NCBI GenBank assembly: GCA_944322925.1
Contig: CALUQM010000003.1
Coordinates: 1-64,000, forward strand
Reading direction: 5' to 3'
Length of the DNA stretch: 64,000 nucleotides
Origin: an uncultured Bacteroidales bacterium
GTDB taxonomy: Bacteria; Bacteroidota; Bacteroidia; Bacteroidales; UBA932
In this document: one piece after another, positions 1 to 8,237 of the stretch
How positions within the stretch are numbered: the first letter of the stretch is position 1
Layout: each line of letters opens with the position of its first letter
Made by a program: the position numbers and the translations under genes
The notes under the pieces: generated by a model
Seen by the model: the letters and a program-made list of their open reading frames with translations, nothing else
Database searches by the model: none
Told to the model about the DNA's origin: nothing

Positions 1-132
1 CAACCAATAAATTTCAGTTGCAAAAACTAATTATGAAAACGCTCCACATATTCCTTTATCCGCTTAGCCTGGCTTGTAGTAGTTCATCCTTGTAAGGAAC
101 TTCTTAAATAAACTTTATGAAAGCACATGAAT

Positions 133-258
133 TCAATATGAAAGTACACCTTCAGCCCACTCGTGATGAAGAAATTTACGGGTAACAGATGTCTTGCCGG
201 ACCCGTTAGGTCCGGCAATGACTATCATTTCCGGCTGAAGATCAGTTTTTCCTTCCAT
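133..258 (-). pseudogene. Truncated zeta-toxin-like P-loop protein (remnant)
   Basis: The minus strand from the ATG at 258 encodes 41 residues and then a TGA at 135-133. The peptide contains MIVIAGPNGSGKTSVTRKF, a perfect Walker A (GPNGSGKT) in the context typical of zeta-toxin / AAA-type kinases, normally about 190-280 residues long. Only the N-terminal strand-P-loop-helix remains. The start codon overlaps the stop of the upstream small gene in another frame, the usual arrangement of a two-gene toxin-antitoxin operon. Further downstream (about 75-27, shifted frame) a short open stretch ends in KRIKEYVERFHN, which might be the old C-terminus, but this is weak. I infer a toxin gene inactivated by deletion and frameshift. 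Family assignment rests on the P-loop alone. Confidence 0.6.
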
Positions 259-460
259 CTACAATCCTTTTGATTCTTGTCGCCCATTTAGCCTGTTTTC
301 TGTCAATGTCACGAAGCATGGCATTAAAATACGCATCTGACGCCCTCTTTCCGTTATCCTTAGCTTCAGCTGCAACCTCCTTCATAATCGCAGACAACAT
401 TTCATACGTCGGATCATTCTCAGGAGAAAACCTATAGGCATTCAAACTTTTATCAGACAT
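242..460 (-). CDS. Small partner (antitoxin-like) protein of the broken zeta-like toxin
   Basis: A 72-residue, charged, helical protein starting MSDKSLNAYRFSPENDPTYE. I chose the ATG at 460 because it is preceded by an AGGAGG Shine-Dalgarno sequence at 6-8 bases, unusually strong for Bacteroidales. An upstream ATG at 538 would add 26 residues that run through the likely promoter. The 3' end overlaps the start of the P-loop remnant, so the two were cotranslated as a pair. I do not recognise a named domain. The role as antitoxin or partner is inferred from size, order and overlap. It looks intact although its partner is truncated. Confidence 0.6.
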   Translation of the reverse strand: MSDKSLNAYRFSPENDPTYEMLSAIMKEVAAEAKDNGKRASDAYFNAMLRDIDRKQAKWATRIKRIVDGRKN

Positions 461-487
461 AGTTGTCCTCCTATCTATCATACTCCA

Positions 488-495
488 CAAACTTA
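488..495 (-). promoter_or_regulatory. Bacteroides-type -7 box upstream of the small partner gene
   Basis: The minus strand reads TAAGTTTG, an exact match to TAnnTTTG. A TTGG lies 21 bases further upstream as a partial -33 box. The predicted start of transcription is near 482, giving a leader of about 20 bases before the ATG at 460. So the antitoxin-like gene may still be expressed. Confidence 0.5.
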
Positions 496-671
496 CGTAT
501 AATTTTCCGATTTCTTCCAAGCAGAAATAAAAAGTCAATCAAAAATCAGGATGTCAAAGAACGCAAAGGATTAAGAATCTTTATTGAATGACGCTTACTA
601 AAAAGCCGCAATCAGACATATACGCTGCTTTCTATTATTCAGTCGCCTTATACGATGTACAGTAGGCAGAA

Positions 672-714
672 ACACTGAAGAAAGGCTGCGGGGTTCGCAG
701 CCTTTCTTCAGTGT
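672..714 (-). terminator. Strong hairpin after the last gene of locus 1
   Basis: Bases 672-689 and 697-714 form a perfect 18-bp inverted repeat with a 7-base loop, 22 bases past the stop of the 566-residue lipoprotein gene. There is no clean U-tract on the minus strand, so it may work as a transcript-end stabilising hairpin as much as a terminator. It marks the end of polysaccharide locus 1. Confidence 0.65.
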
Positions 715-735
715 GTATAGAAGATACTGATATGA

Positions 736-2436
736 TTATCCCTGATAGCCGGTCCAAGCAACAGATGCCAGAACGACCGTATCATTGGTATCAAACAAAT
801 CACGGTCGTCTTCTAACCCACTTGGACATAAGTTCGTGACAGTCACCGTAAACTTACCTGTAATATTCACGTTGAAATTGACCTCAAACGGAGTATTCTG
901 CTGGATATCCTCCTGCACACGCACCACGTCCTGGGTAAATACGGATTCCCCGGCTTCATTCTTTACCTCCACCTTAAATTTAAGTCCGTTTTCCACGAAA
1001 CGAGGCACTTTATTTGTTCCATAGACCACAGTCAAGACTCCGCAACCACCTTCCAAAACAGGTGATTCGAGGACTCCTGCGCGGTTTGCATATCCGCACA
1101 AGCGCACAACATTACTTACACCGAATTTCCCGCATATCGTAGAGTTAAGATATTGTCCGTTAGTCAATTTCCACCCGTCAGCTGAAACATCATTAAGTAT
1201 CATATTTATCGGATTATCTCCAAACTTCATCGAAAAAGCATCAAAGTCAGCCTCGCCGCCTTCGATAAGGACAGTATTAAGCTGCGTCACAGTAAACTCC
1301 ATTCTTTCAGTCCCCATGATCATGATTTTTCCGGTACGCGGTCCTTGGGCGGATGCGGCATCCTCCCAAGGAGCCACAGTGAACACGAATTCATCGGTAT
1401 GCACAGCCTTGGTGGCAGGTGAAGACGTCATGGAAATCCAGCCCGATGCGGCAGGGTCAATCATTACCATGTAATCCTGCATGGCAACGAGATTGGTTTC
1501 AATGCTAACAGTCACGGTACCACCCTGGCTTCCTACCATGTGGGAATCCTCTATCAAAGTCAGTACACCTTTTTCTATATTCAGTATCTTGCCGGTCATC
1601 TCGCCCTTTCCATTGACAGCCACAACAAGGATGGTCGTGGAATTTGGGACCTCAGCAGGAGCGGAAAGACTTATATATCCGCTCTCATGGTCACCATTGA
1701 CTCGTGCAGTGAAACCGCCTTCCGGAATCACCTTTACTACTGTATTCTCGTCACCTTCGATGACGGTATAATCAATACTGATCGAACCGTTGGCAGAAAT
1801 TCCGTAATCTGTAACGGCAATGTCAAGAGCAAACGACTGTACCATAGGAATGGAAATAACGGAATCGTCATAAAGAGTGAAATCCACGCTGTCTTCACCT
1901 TTCACGACATCCTTTATGGTACCGATACCTGACGTTGCAACGTCTCCGCAAGGAGTCCAGGTGACGCCGTTGTCGGTAGAAAACTCGAATTCCTTGGTTT
2001 CACCGTTTATACGCATCTGAGGGGCACCGTATTCTGCCGTAGCAGGGACTTTCGCGTCATCGACAAGTAAATATTCACCATCTATAGTCCAGTAGTAAAT
2101 GCCATCTGAATCCTGTCTGACACTGATGGAGGCACTATGCCCATTTGTGACTGTGATAGGGCCGGCTTTCTCGAAAGTAACCAGAAAACCGCCATCGCCT
2201 TCGGTAACAGGGGTTACGGACACGATGCGATCCTGTCCCTGTACAGCATTGACAAGGGACTGAAGGGCGTCAATATTGTTATTCAGCTGAGTCACGAAAG
2301 TCTCAAGCTCAGAGACACGGCCTTCGAGGTCATCTACGCGGGAGTTGATCTCGGTATCATCGAAAGTGGAACAGCCTGCAAAAAACATGGCAGCTGCGCC
2401 GAATACGGCGATAACTGATTTTAGTGTTGTTTTCAT
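736..2436 (-). CDS. DUF4988/BACON surface lipoprotein, last gene of locus 1
   Basis: 566 residues. The signal peptide ends in a lipobox (FFAGC, Cys22) followed by acidic residues, as in surface-exposed Bacteroidetes lipoproteins. Residues about 28-70 form a short coiled coil (RVDDLEGRVSELETFV). Next comes a DUF4988-like segment (about 75-170) with YYWTIDGEYL and GVTWTPCGD. A BACON-like Ig domain follows (about 295-385; GGTVTVSIETN, then GWISMTSSP). The C-terminal ~170 residues look like a beta-sandwich that I cannot name. BACON and DUF4988 domains usually sit in glycan- or mucin-binding surface proteins. Its place at the end of a SusC/D operon suggests a surface glycan-binding protein. No catalytic domain is visible. 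Confidence 0.75.
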   Translation of the reverse strand: MKTTLKSVIAVFGAAAMFFAGCSTFDDTEINSRVDDLEGRVSELETFVTQLNNNIDALQSLVNAVQGQDRIVSVTPVTEGDGGFLVTFEKAGPITVTNGHSASISVRQDSDGIYYWTIDGEYLLVDDAKVPATAEYGAPQMRINGETKEFEFSTDNGVTWTPCGDVATSGIGTIKDVVKGEDSVDFTLYDDSVISIPMVQSFALDIAVTDYGISANGSISIDYTVIEGDENTVVKVIPEGGFTARVNGDHESGYISLSAPAEVPNSTTILVVAVNGKGEMTGKILNIEKGVLTLIEDSHMVGSQGGTVTVSIETNLVAMQDYMVMIDPAASGWISMTSSPATKAVHTDEFVFTVAPWEDAASAQGPRTGKIMIMGTERMEFTVTQLNTVLIEGGEADFDAFSMKFGDNPINMILNDVSADGWKLTNGQYLNSTICGKFGVSNVVRLCGYANRAGVLESPVLEGGCGVLTVVYGTNKVPRFVENGLKFKVEVKNEAGESVFTQDVVRVQEDIQQNTPFEVNFNVNITGKFTVTVTNLCPSGLEDDRDLFDTNDTVVLASVAWTGYQG

Positions 2437-2473
2437 AATCGATTTGTTTTATTGGTTTATATTGGTTTAAATA

Positions 2474-2509
2474 TTCTGCAAATCCTTCGGCCACGCTCAG
2501 GATGACAAT
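2474..2509 (-). repeat. Dispersed REP-like repeat, copy 1
   Basis: On the minus strand the core reads CATCCTGAGCGTGGCCGAAG followed by GATTTGCA. It belongs with the two copies at 4228-4261 and 8238-8268 (shared pattern GAGC..., then CGA[A/G]GGAT[C/T]TG). It lies between the GH18 gene and the DUF4988 gene. Short repeats of this kind are scattered in many Bacteroidetes genomes. Confidence 0.6.
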
Positions 2510-2510
2510 A

Positions 2511-4121
2511 TTACCAGTCCTTTACCCATGCATTGTAACCGGTATGGTCAGTATGAGGCCTGAATCTGGCCAGATTTCCTTGATAATATCCGTTTTCATC
2601 ATTATAAAACCAAAAATCTAAAAATGCGGCCGGATGAGTCTGGCCTCCTTCATACTGATCCTGCATATTGGAGCGGATGTCATAGAAAACGAATATGTTA
2701 TTCGGATTATAACCTTTCCTGACCCACTCCGTAATCATATCTCCATCTTTATATTCCGTATAGCACGGGACATTTATACATCCGTATCTTTCCTTAGGAA
2801 GTCCGGCTATCGGCTGGCGGGGGTACAATTCCGACACCGGCGACATGTTTTGATGCCACGGGTCAATTACCTGGAAGTCTTCAGTATTATCGCAATATCC
2901 CGACCACGCATAGTCAATGTATTTACCTACTTCTATTCCGCCCATGGCCTCCACATCGTGGAAATATTCGGTAGGCTCCTCATAGTCGGTAACTGTCACA
3001 AGTTTGTCTGCACCAAGAGTTTCTTTCACAGCCTTGATAAGTTTTGGATATGAGGTGGTATTGACTGAAGGCAGATCTTTTTCCTCTGCAATGTCATAAC
3101 CGCTGTCCCTGTCCCAAAGATTGATGCCGTCGAGCCCGTATATGTCCACAAGACGTCTGACAGCAGAAACGAACTGGTCTATCTGAATATCGGTAAGATT
3201 GCAGAACCCCACCCCCTTGCCTCCTCCAGTGATGCAGAGGAGGACTTTCCGACCGCTGTCCTGAACAGGACGGACGTATTTGTCGTAGTGGTTCAGGACA
3301 TAACGCATATCAGTACTCGGTTCTATGCCGACCCTTCCTGTAGCCTCATCGTATGAAAGCATGGAGGAGCGCAGGTTCACTATGTGTCCCATGGCATAAT
3401 TCTCGGTATAGGAAGTATAAACACCGTCCACATACCCTCTCCAGCCGTATTCTGCTACCATGTCATTGGCAAGCCTCGGGTCGAAAACCGCCGTATTCAG
3501 ATAAAATACAGTAAACAATTTGTCCCACAATTCATAGCCGTCGGGGTCAGTGTACTGCTCTCTGATCATAACATCTATCAGCACGAGGCTGTCTCTGACT
3601 TCATAAAGAGTCGAAGTCGCTTCAAGAGGAAGAAGATAGCGGCCTTTTTCAAGCTCGGCACCAAAAAGGGTTTTGGACCATACGGTGAGAGTGTTCTTTG
3701 CCGCAGAGGTCTCGCCGGTCCCGATTTCCAGGGAATTGCCGTCTGCAAAACTGTAGAATGCAGCAGGCAGAAGAGTGTATTCTATGCCGGTACTGTCGCT
3801 GTAGTCTGCGACGAACTTTTCAGACCCGAAAGCAAGACGCAGCGGCTGGGAGAAATCGAGAGGCTTGTCGGAAACAGCATAAATGTCCACAGTGGCAGAG
3901 CCTTCTCCGTAGTCCATAGTTATATTCACCTTGTCTTCGGGTGTCTGCTCCGCCCGGAGATAGATGACCGGAGCTGCGTCGATGGCTGACTTGTCCGGCT
4001 GGGAGCCCGACTCGGTATAAAAAGTCAGGTCGGAGCAGGAGGCAGAAAGGATTGTCAGCACAGAGAGGGTCAGGGCGGGAATTCCGGTAATTTTTCGCCG
4101 GACTGAAAATGTCCGGCTCAT
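2511..4121 (-). CDS. DUF1735-GH18 lipoprotein with degenerate catalytic site (locus 1)
   Basis: 536 residues from the ATG at 4121, which gives an ideal lipoprotein signal (MSRTFSVRRK, hydrophobic core, then LSASC). The frame is open further upstream, with an ATG at 4202 and beyond, but those starts give an overlong n-region. An N-terminal DUF1735 (BT_3987-like) domain spans about 35-185. A GH18 barrel of the EndoF/EndoH type follows. The family's catalytic strand is DGxDFDxE; here it reads DGINLWDRDSGYD, so Asp is replaced by Trp and the acid/base Glu by Arg. The paralog at 15386-16843 retains DGVNFDDE. I infer a glycan-binding or inactive enzyme instead of an active endo-beta-N-acetylglucosaminidase. 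It is in operon with the DUF1735-LamG gene upstream. Confidence 0.8.
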   Translation of the reverse strand: MSRTFSVRRKITGIPALTLSVLTILSASCSDLTFYTESGSQPDKSAIDAAPVIYLRAEQTPEDKVNITMDYGEGSATVDIYAVSDKPLDFSQPLRLAFGSEKFVADYSDSTGIEYTLLPAAFYSFADGNSLEIGTGETSAAKNTLTVWSKTLFGAELEKGRYLLPLEATSTLYEVRDSLVLIDVMIREQYTDPDGYELWDKLFTVFYLNTAVFDPRLANDMVAEYGWRGYVDGVYTSYTENYAMGHIVNLRSSMLSYDEATGRVGIEPSTDMRYVLNHYDKYVRPVQDSGRKVLLCITGGGKGVGFCNLTDIQIDQFVSAVRRLVDIYGLDGINLWDRDSGYDIAEEKDLPSVNTTSYPKLIKAVKETLGADKLVTVTDYEEPTEYFHDVEAMGGIEVGKYIDYAWSGYCDNTEDFQVIDPWHQNMSPVSELYPRQPIAGLPKERYGCINVPCYTEYKDGDMITEWVRKGYNPNNIFVFYDIRSNMQDQYEGGQTHPAAFLDFWFYNDENGYYQGNLARFRPHTDHTGYNAWVKDW

Positions 4122-4166
4122 AAATTCCGGAATTCCCCTGAATCTGTGCTGGAAATCCTTGGGATG
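4089..4166 (-). repeat. Start-codon-bearing palindromic repeat, copy A
   Basis: About 78 bp matching 8105-8180. On the minus strand both run from CA[C/T]CC..GGATT[C/T]C to GGAATT[C/T]ATGAGCCGG, then a T-rich loop and CCGGCGAAAAAT. Here the stem is GCCGGA/TCCGGC; in the other copy it is GCCGGG/CCCGGC, so both arms changed together. The ATG inside it is the likely start of the GH18 gene. The loop is one base shorter than in the other copy, so the downstream frame differs. Confidence 0.6.
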
Positions 4167-4227
4167 AGCTAACGCTTTGTGAAGTATGGTTTGAAGTAAC
4201 ATGGTTTTGGTGTTTTTTTTGGTTTTT

Positions 4228-4261
4228 AACAGATCCCTCGATTTTGCTCGAAACACATGAT
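4228..4261 (-). repeat. Dispersed REP-like repeat, copy 2
   Basis: The minus strand reads CGAGCAAAATCGAGGGATCT then GTTA, close to copy 3 (CGAGCGCAGACGAGGGATCT then GTTA). It lies just after the stop of the DUF1735-LamG gene and about 100 bp before the start of the GH18 gene, the same placement relative to the start-codon repeat as copy 3 has. Confidence 0.6.
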
Positions 4262-5559
4262 CATTTGTTGATTTCAGGGATTTCGATGCCGGAAGGCCAC
4301 ACAATATCTTTCTGAGCCTCTCCGTCATTGCCGTACATGGAACTGTCGTGGATAGTATTCCCCTCGCCTTCATCGAATTTCCAGTAACCGATAAGGTCTG
4401 GATACTTCTCTGCTTCGAAATCTGGGAGGCGGTACATGTTGTCCCATATCTCCTGCTGCGTCCTGGCTACTCTCCAGACGCGGACTTCGGCTATCTTGCC
4501 CTGCAGCGGGCGGTAGTCGTTGTAGGACTTGCCGATAAAGAACTGATAGGCTTCAGGCATGTCGAGGGCCCGCATGGCCAGGGTGATACGGTTTTCGTCA
4601 GTAGATGCCGTGACACCTACATCGCGGGCTTCAGCTATCATTTCTCCGTTCAGATAGACTCTGGCCGTACGGGAAGCCTGGTCGTAAGTACAGGCTACAT
4701 GGTACCACTGTCCTGTCTGCAATTTCGTGGCAGGATCAGGTTTGAGAGGAATCTTTCCGAACTGGGAGCCGTTTCCGCTGCCGTCGAACTGGAGGCACTG
4801 ACGTTCGTAATTTGCATCCCCTATACGCAGGAGCAGGTATTGTTCCACTCCCATAACCGAGTTGATGTTCACGTCTACTTTTCCGACTTCACTGCGGGAA
4901 TCGTATCTGTCGATATTGACCAGAGCTTCATAAGTGATGGCAGTCAGATTGTTGTAGACATCGGCCAATTCTCCCGGCTCGTCGAGCAGAGGGAAGTTTA
5001 TCCAGTTGTCCGTAAGCTGGGCTGCCACCGTAATGGAACTGGTGCGTTTCACCAGATAATAGGCCACGGCCGAACTTTCCATCACAGCCATATCGTCGGA
5101 TGAGACTTTGACCGGAAGCAGCCAGGTTTTGTCGATTTCCAGTGCTCCGCTCTGGTCTTCACCTTCACCGAGAAGGCCTTTGAAACCGATAGTGACGGTT
5201 TCGGAAGTAGTCCTTCCGGCTTCTATGGTCACTGTCTGTCCCGAAAAATCGAGGTACTGCGACGGAAGCAGAGCGTAATCCGTACCGTAGCGATGATTGT
5301 AGCTGTCCACGAGGCCGGCATCCACAGTGACACTGGCTGTGACATCCGTTTCAGAAGGATAGGCCATCACGACAGAAAGCTTCTGGGAGCCGCTTTCGAC
5401 ACGGTTGTTGAAGTTGGCCGGGACAGATTCTTCCAGAGCGCTTACGTTTAGGTAGAGAGAATTCGGGAAGACCCTGTCTACCGGATCGAATCTGTTGCAG
5501 GATGACAGGAGGATTGTCAGCGCAGCGGCTGTCAGGACTGGTATTCTTTGATGTATCAT
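4261..5559 (-). CDS. DUF1735-LamG surface lipoprotein (locus 1)
   Basis: 432 residues with a lipobox at LLSSC (Cys21). Residues about 28-170 are a DUF1735 domain (LYLNVSALEES, YNHRYGTDYALLPSQYL). Residues about 205-425 are a LamG / concanavalin-like jelly roll with the typical GQWYHVACTYD, ARVYLNGE, GKIAEVRVWRVARTQQEI and GYWKFDEGEGNTIHDSS motifs. There are no catalytic residues, so a carbohydrate-binding role on the cell surface is likely. It is paralogous to 16862-18031 and holds the same position in its operon, 16 bp after the GH18-like binding gene. Confidence 0.85.
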   Translation of the reverse strand: MIHQRIPVLTAAALTILLSSCNRFDPVDRVFPNSLYLNVSALEESVPANFNNRVESGSQKLSVVMAYPSETDVTASVTVDAGLVDSYNHRYGTDYALLPSQYLDFSGQTVTIEAGRTTSETVTIGFKGLLGEGEDQSGALEIDKTWLLPVKVSSDDMAVMESSAVAYYLVKRTSSITVAAQLTDNWINFPLLDEPGELADVYNNLTAITYEALVNIDRYDSRSEVGKVDVNINSVMGVEQYLLLRIGDANYERQCLQFDGSGNGSQFGKIPLKPDPATKLQTGQWYHVACTYDQASRTARVYLNGEMIAEARDVGVTASTDENRITLAMRALDMPEAYQFFIGKSYNDYRPLQGKIAEVRVWRVARTQQEIWDNMYRLPDFEAEKYPDLIGYWKFDEGEGNTIHDSSMYGNDGEAQKDIVWPSGIEIPEINK

Positions 5560-5575
5560 GGTGTTGTCGTTTTAA

Positions 5576-6499
5576 CTAAGGGTTCAGACGGGATATGAGC
5601 GAACGTACGGTCAGCCAGTTGCCCTCCAGACTGTAGTAGTCGGATTCGATGTTGTAGAGTGCCATACCGGCGAGAGGACCGAGGCTCACTGTATAATCTG
5701 CCAGAGAGACAAGGACATCTGCCTCGACGTTCTCGTCATCGTAGAAAATGCCGTTGAAATCAGCCGCGAGAATGAGTTTCCCGTCTGGGATCCCGGCATC
5801 TCTGGCATCCTGGACCATATTACGGAGTTCGAACGAATTTTCCGCAGTTTCACTCGCAAGGACAAACAGGTCTATCTTTCCGAGGTCCTCATCCGCTATG
5901 AATACAGGATCGCCTTCGAAAACGACCAGGCCGTCAGTACCGGCCGCTTCGGAAAGACGCCCTACGACAGTTTCAGATGCCGCCGCCGTCAGACCTCCGT
6001 CATTTTTCGGAAGTCCCGTAAAAGAGAAACCGTCGAGACCGTTGTCCAGAACTGTCGCTGCCGCTCTGGACAATACCGACTCCAGTTTCTGCCCGTCAGT
6101 GAGAATATCCGGATTCGCAGCGAAATCTATCTGATAAAGCACTTTCGTGCCAATGCTTTTCATCCACGCCATATCCTCGGCATCGGACTTCGAAAAATTC
6201 TCCGCATTGGTAAGGGAAACAATGTCCAGCGAATCAGGAAGACTGCGCAACGAGCCCTTCTCACTTACCGGATTCTCAGGGGAATTCTCGAAACGCGCAT
6301 AAATGAGATTATGCTGGCGTGACTTGTAGTCTTTCAGTGTTGCCTTGTATTCCTCCCAGAGTTCCGGCTCGCTTTCCCATGGGTGGATGGATTCGACCGG
6401 TATGGATTCGGTATCGGTCCACTCGGAGCAGGAGACAAGAATTGCAACTGCCGCTATCATAAAGGACTGTATTACGGTAATTTTTTTAATGTATATCAT
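5576..6499 (-). CDS. GH18-like surface glycan-binding lipoprotein (locus 1)
   Basis: 307 residues, lipobox AILVSC (Cys24) followed by SEWTDTES. The rest resembles a small GH18 barrel: the strand that should carry DxxDxDxE reads LDGFSFTGLPKNDGG, without the catalytic acids. In N-glycan loci of Bacteroides the gene right after SusD encodes a non-catalytic GH18-fold surface glycan-binding protein, and this gene sits in that position, 4 bp after SusD. The function is inferred from fold, missing residues and position. Its counterpart in locus 2 is 18041-19204, which shares the CSEWT start. Confidence 0.75.
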   Translation of the reverse strand: MIYIKKITVIQSFMIAAVAILVSCSEWTDTESIPVESIHPWESEPELWEEYKATLKDYKSRQHNLIYARFENSPENPVSEKGSLRSLPDSLDIVSLTNAENFSKSDAEDMAWMKSIGTKVLYQIDFAANPDILTDGQKLESVLSRAAATVLDNGLDGFSFTGLPKNDGGLTAAASETVVGRLSEAAGTDGLVVFEGDPVFIADEDLGKIDLFVLASETAENSFELRNMVQDARDAGIPDGKLILAADFNGIFYDDENVEADVLVSLADYTVSLGPLAGMALYNIESDYYSLEGNWLTVRSLISRLNP

Positions 6500-6503
6500 A
6501 ATT

Positions 6504-8138
6504 TTACTTTATTTCACTGTACGGTTTGACATCCCACCAGACGCGCGAAGCCATCGAGTCGCCCGAACTGCCGTTGAGACTGTTCTCTTGCCCGATCATG
6601 GCAATGGCCGCATTGACGTTGGCATTGTTCTGCTCGTATTCCTCCACTGGATAAGGCAGCCTGCGGGCATGGTGATTCAGGTCGATGTTGTACGGCCCGA
6701 GGTTGTGTGGCGCCGGCATGAGTTTCGGATATCCGGTTCTGCGGTACTCAGCCCATGCTTCGTTTCCGAGAGGGAAATTGGCTATCCATTTCTGCGTGAT
6801 TATTTTCTCCAACCGGCTTTCGTCGTCCGCAGCATCATCCCACGCTATGGTACACTCGCTCATGACCTTGGTCATGGTGTATTCTCCGAGAGGGTCGGCG
6901 TAGATTTCAGGTATGGATTCGGAATCTTTTATATAATCCTCAGCTCCTGAAGCCCCGCGCTCCTCGAAAGAGAGCCGTATACCTGTCTCATAATAGTTTT
7001 TGGCTGCCGCAGCGTCATGATTCGCCATAAGTTCGTATTCCGCGAGCAGGAAATTCACTTCGGCGGCATTCATCCAAAGAATCGGGTCGGATGAAACGAC
7101 TTTCCAGTTCGAATAGTTGTACTGGAAATCGGAGGCTTCACTTGAGTTGAAGCCGACGCGTGCCCCGACATATTTCCTGTCTTCTTCCGGACCTACCGGA
7201 GAAGTATCGGAAACCACGAGAGGCATGAGATTCTTCTCGAACATCTTTTCACGCCGAGGATCGTTGTAGCCGTTCATGTAGCAGATGATATCAGCCGCCA
7301 CGCGGTGGTCGCCCCAGCTGTTGATGACAGCCACCCTGTTGTCTGTGGTATGGTAGTAGGCATTGTCCTCGTTCGTGAGGATGAGTCCTCCGGCTATCGC
7401 CTTGGCTGCCTGCTCCTTATACAGGGCCTCATCGACATATCTCAGTCTTGTAGCCATCCTGAGACGCAGGGAGTTGGCGTATTTTATCCATTTGTTAATG
7501 TCACCGTAGTAAACCCTGTCGTATGCGCTCCACTGTGCTGCGGGAATGTCCCTGTTGGCAGTAAAGGCTTCAATCACGCCATCGAGTTCGGCGAACATCT
7601 GCGTGTAGACTTCCTGCTGCGAGTCGTAAGTCACCACGGCTTCTTCAGTCTCAAGCACATTGGAATATGGGATGGGACCGTAGTTGTCGGTGAGGCGGTG
7701 CATGACTGCCACCCTGAACAAATCGGCAAATGCCACTGCTACAGGGTCATCCGGTGCGTCGTTCAGGACTCCGCGGTACGGAGCATAAAGATTGGTGATG
7801 ACGTCCTTGAACGGCGTCGCACGCCACTGGTTATCAGGATTGTATGTCTCCCAGCGCTGTGCCCATTTCTGGTAGGAGGCGATATATCCTCCGTAAGGAC
7901 TGCCTGAAAGGCTTTCCTGATACTGGTACTGATGTTCCTGTATAGGGATGACAAGACCCTGCAGGGAGACTATTTTGGCTCCTACGAGGTAGTTGTAGGC
8001 ATCCATCTGGTCCTTGGTCACCTGATTAGGGTTCGTGTTGTATATCTCGAACCTGGAGGTGCATCCGGTCAGGATTCCGGCTGCGAGGGCGACGGGAACG
8101 ACAAAATTTTTCGCCGGGAGGAAAAACACCCGGCTCAT
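6504..8138 (-). CDS. SusD-family nutrient-binding lipoprotein (locus 1)
   Basis: 544 residues from the ATG at 8138, giving a standard lipoprotein signal (MSRVFFLPAK, then AGILTGC). An ATG at 8222 would add 28 hydrophilic residues ahead of the signal, which is less likely. Family hallmarks include INTNPNQVTKDQMD-like residues after the lipobox, the TPR-rich SusD core (YGPIPYSNVLET, QEVYTQMFAELDGVIEAF, INKWIKYANSLRLRMATRL) and the C-terminal ITQKWIANFPLGNEAWAEYR. It would cap the SusC barrel and bind the incoming glycan. The chosen start codon lies inside the repeat at 8105-8180. Confidence 0.9.
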   Translation of the reverse strand: MSRVFFLPAKNFVVPVALAAGILTGCTSRFEIYNTNPNQVTKDQMDAYNYLVGAKIVSLQGLVIPIQEHQYQYQESLSGSPYGGYIASYQKWAQRWETYNPDNQWRATPFKDVITNLYAPYRGVLNDAPDDPVAVAFADLFRVAVMHRLTDNYGPIPYSNVLETEEAVVTYDSQQEVYTQMFAELDGVIEAFTANRDIPAAQWSAYDRVYYGDINKWIKYANSLRLRMATRLRYVDEALYKEQAAKAIAGGLILTNEDNAYYHTTDNRVAVINSWGDHRVAADIICYMNGYNDPRREKMFEKNLMPLVVSDTSPVGPEEDRKYVGARVGFNSSEASDFQYNYSNWKVVSSDPILWMNAAEVNFLLAEYELMANHDAAAAKNYYETGIRLSFEERGASGAEDYIKDSESIPEIYADPLGEYTMTKVMSECTIAWDDAADDESRLEKIITQKWIANFPLGNEAWAEYRRTGYPKLMPAPHNLGPYNIDLNHHARRLPYPVEEYEQNNANVNAAIAMIGQENSLNGSSGDSMASRVWWDVKPYSEIK

Positions 8139-8180
8139 GAATTCCGTCGCTTCCCTTATTGCCGACAGGAATCCAGGGTG
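8105..8180 (-). repeat. Start-codon-bearing palindromic repeat, copy B
   Basis: About 76 bp, the partner of 4089-4166. It contains GGAATTCATGAGCCGG, a 12-base T-rich loop and CCGGCGAAAAAT. The ATG is the likely start of the SusD gene. The insert codes for SRVFFLPAKN here and for SRTFSVRRKI in the other copy, because the loop differs by one base. So the DNA element, not the peptide, is conserved. Confidence 0.6.
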
Positions 8181-8237
8181 TTTTTCAGCGGGATTATGTG
8201 TATGGTTGTGTATCATGGTCATAATGTTGTTCGGTTT

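Noticed and set aside
4122..4373. Longer starts for the DUF1735-GH18 gene
   Set aside because: They would overlap the preceding gene and give an abnormally long, charged region before the signal peptide. The ATG at 4202 cannot be fully excluded.
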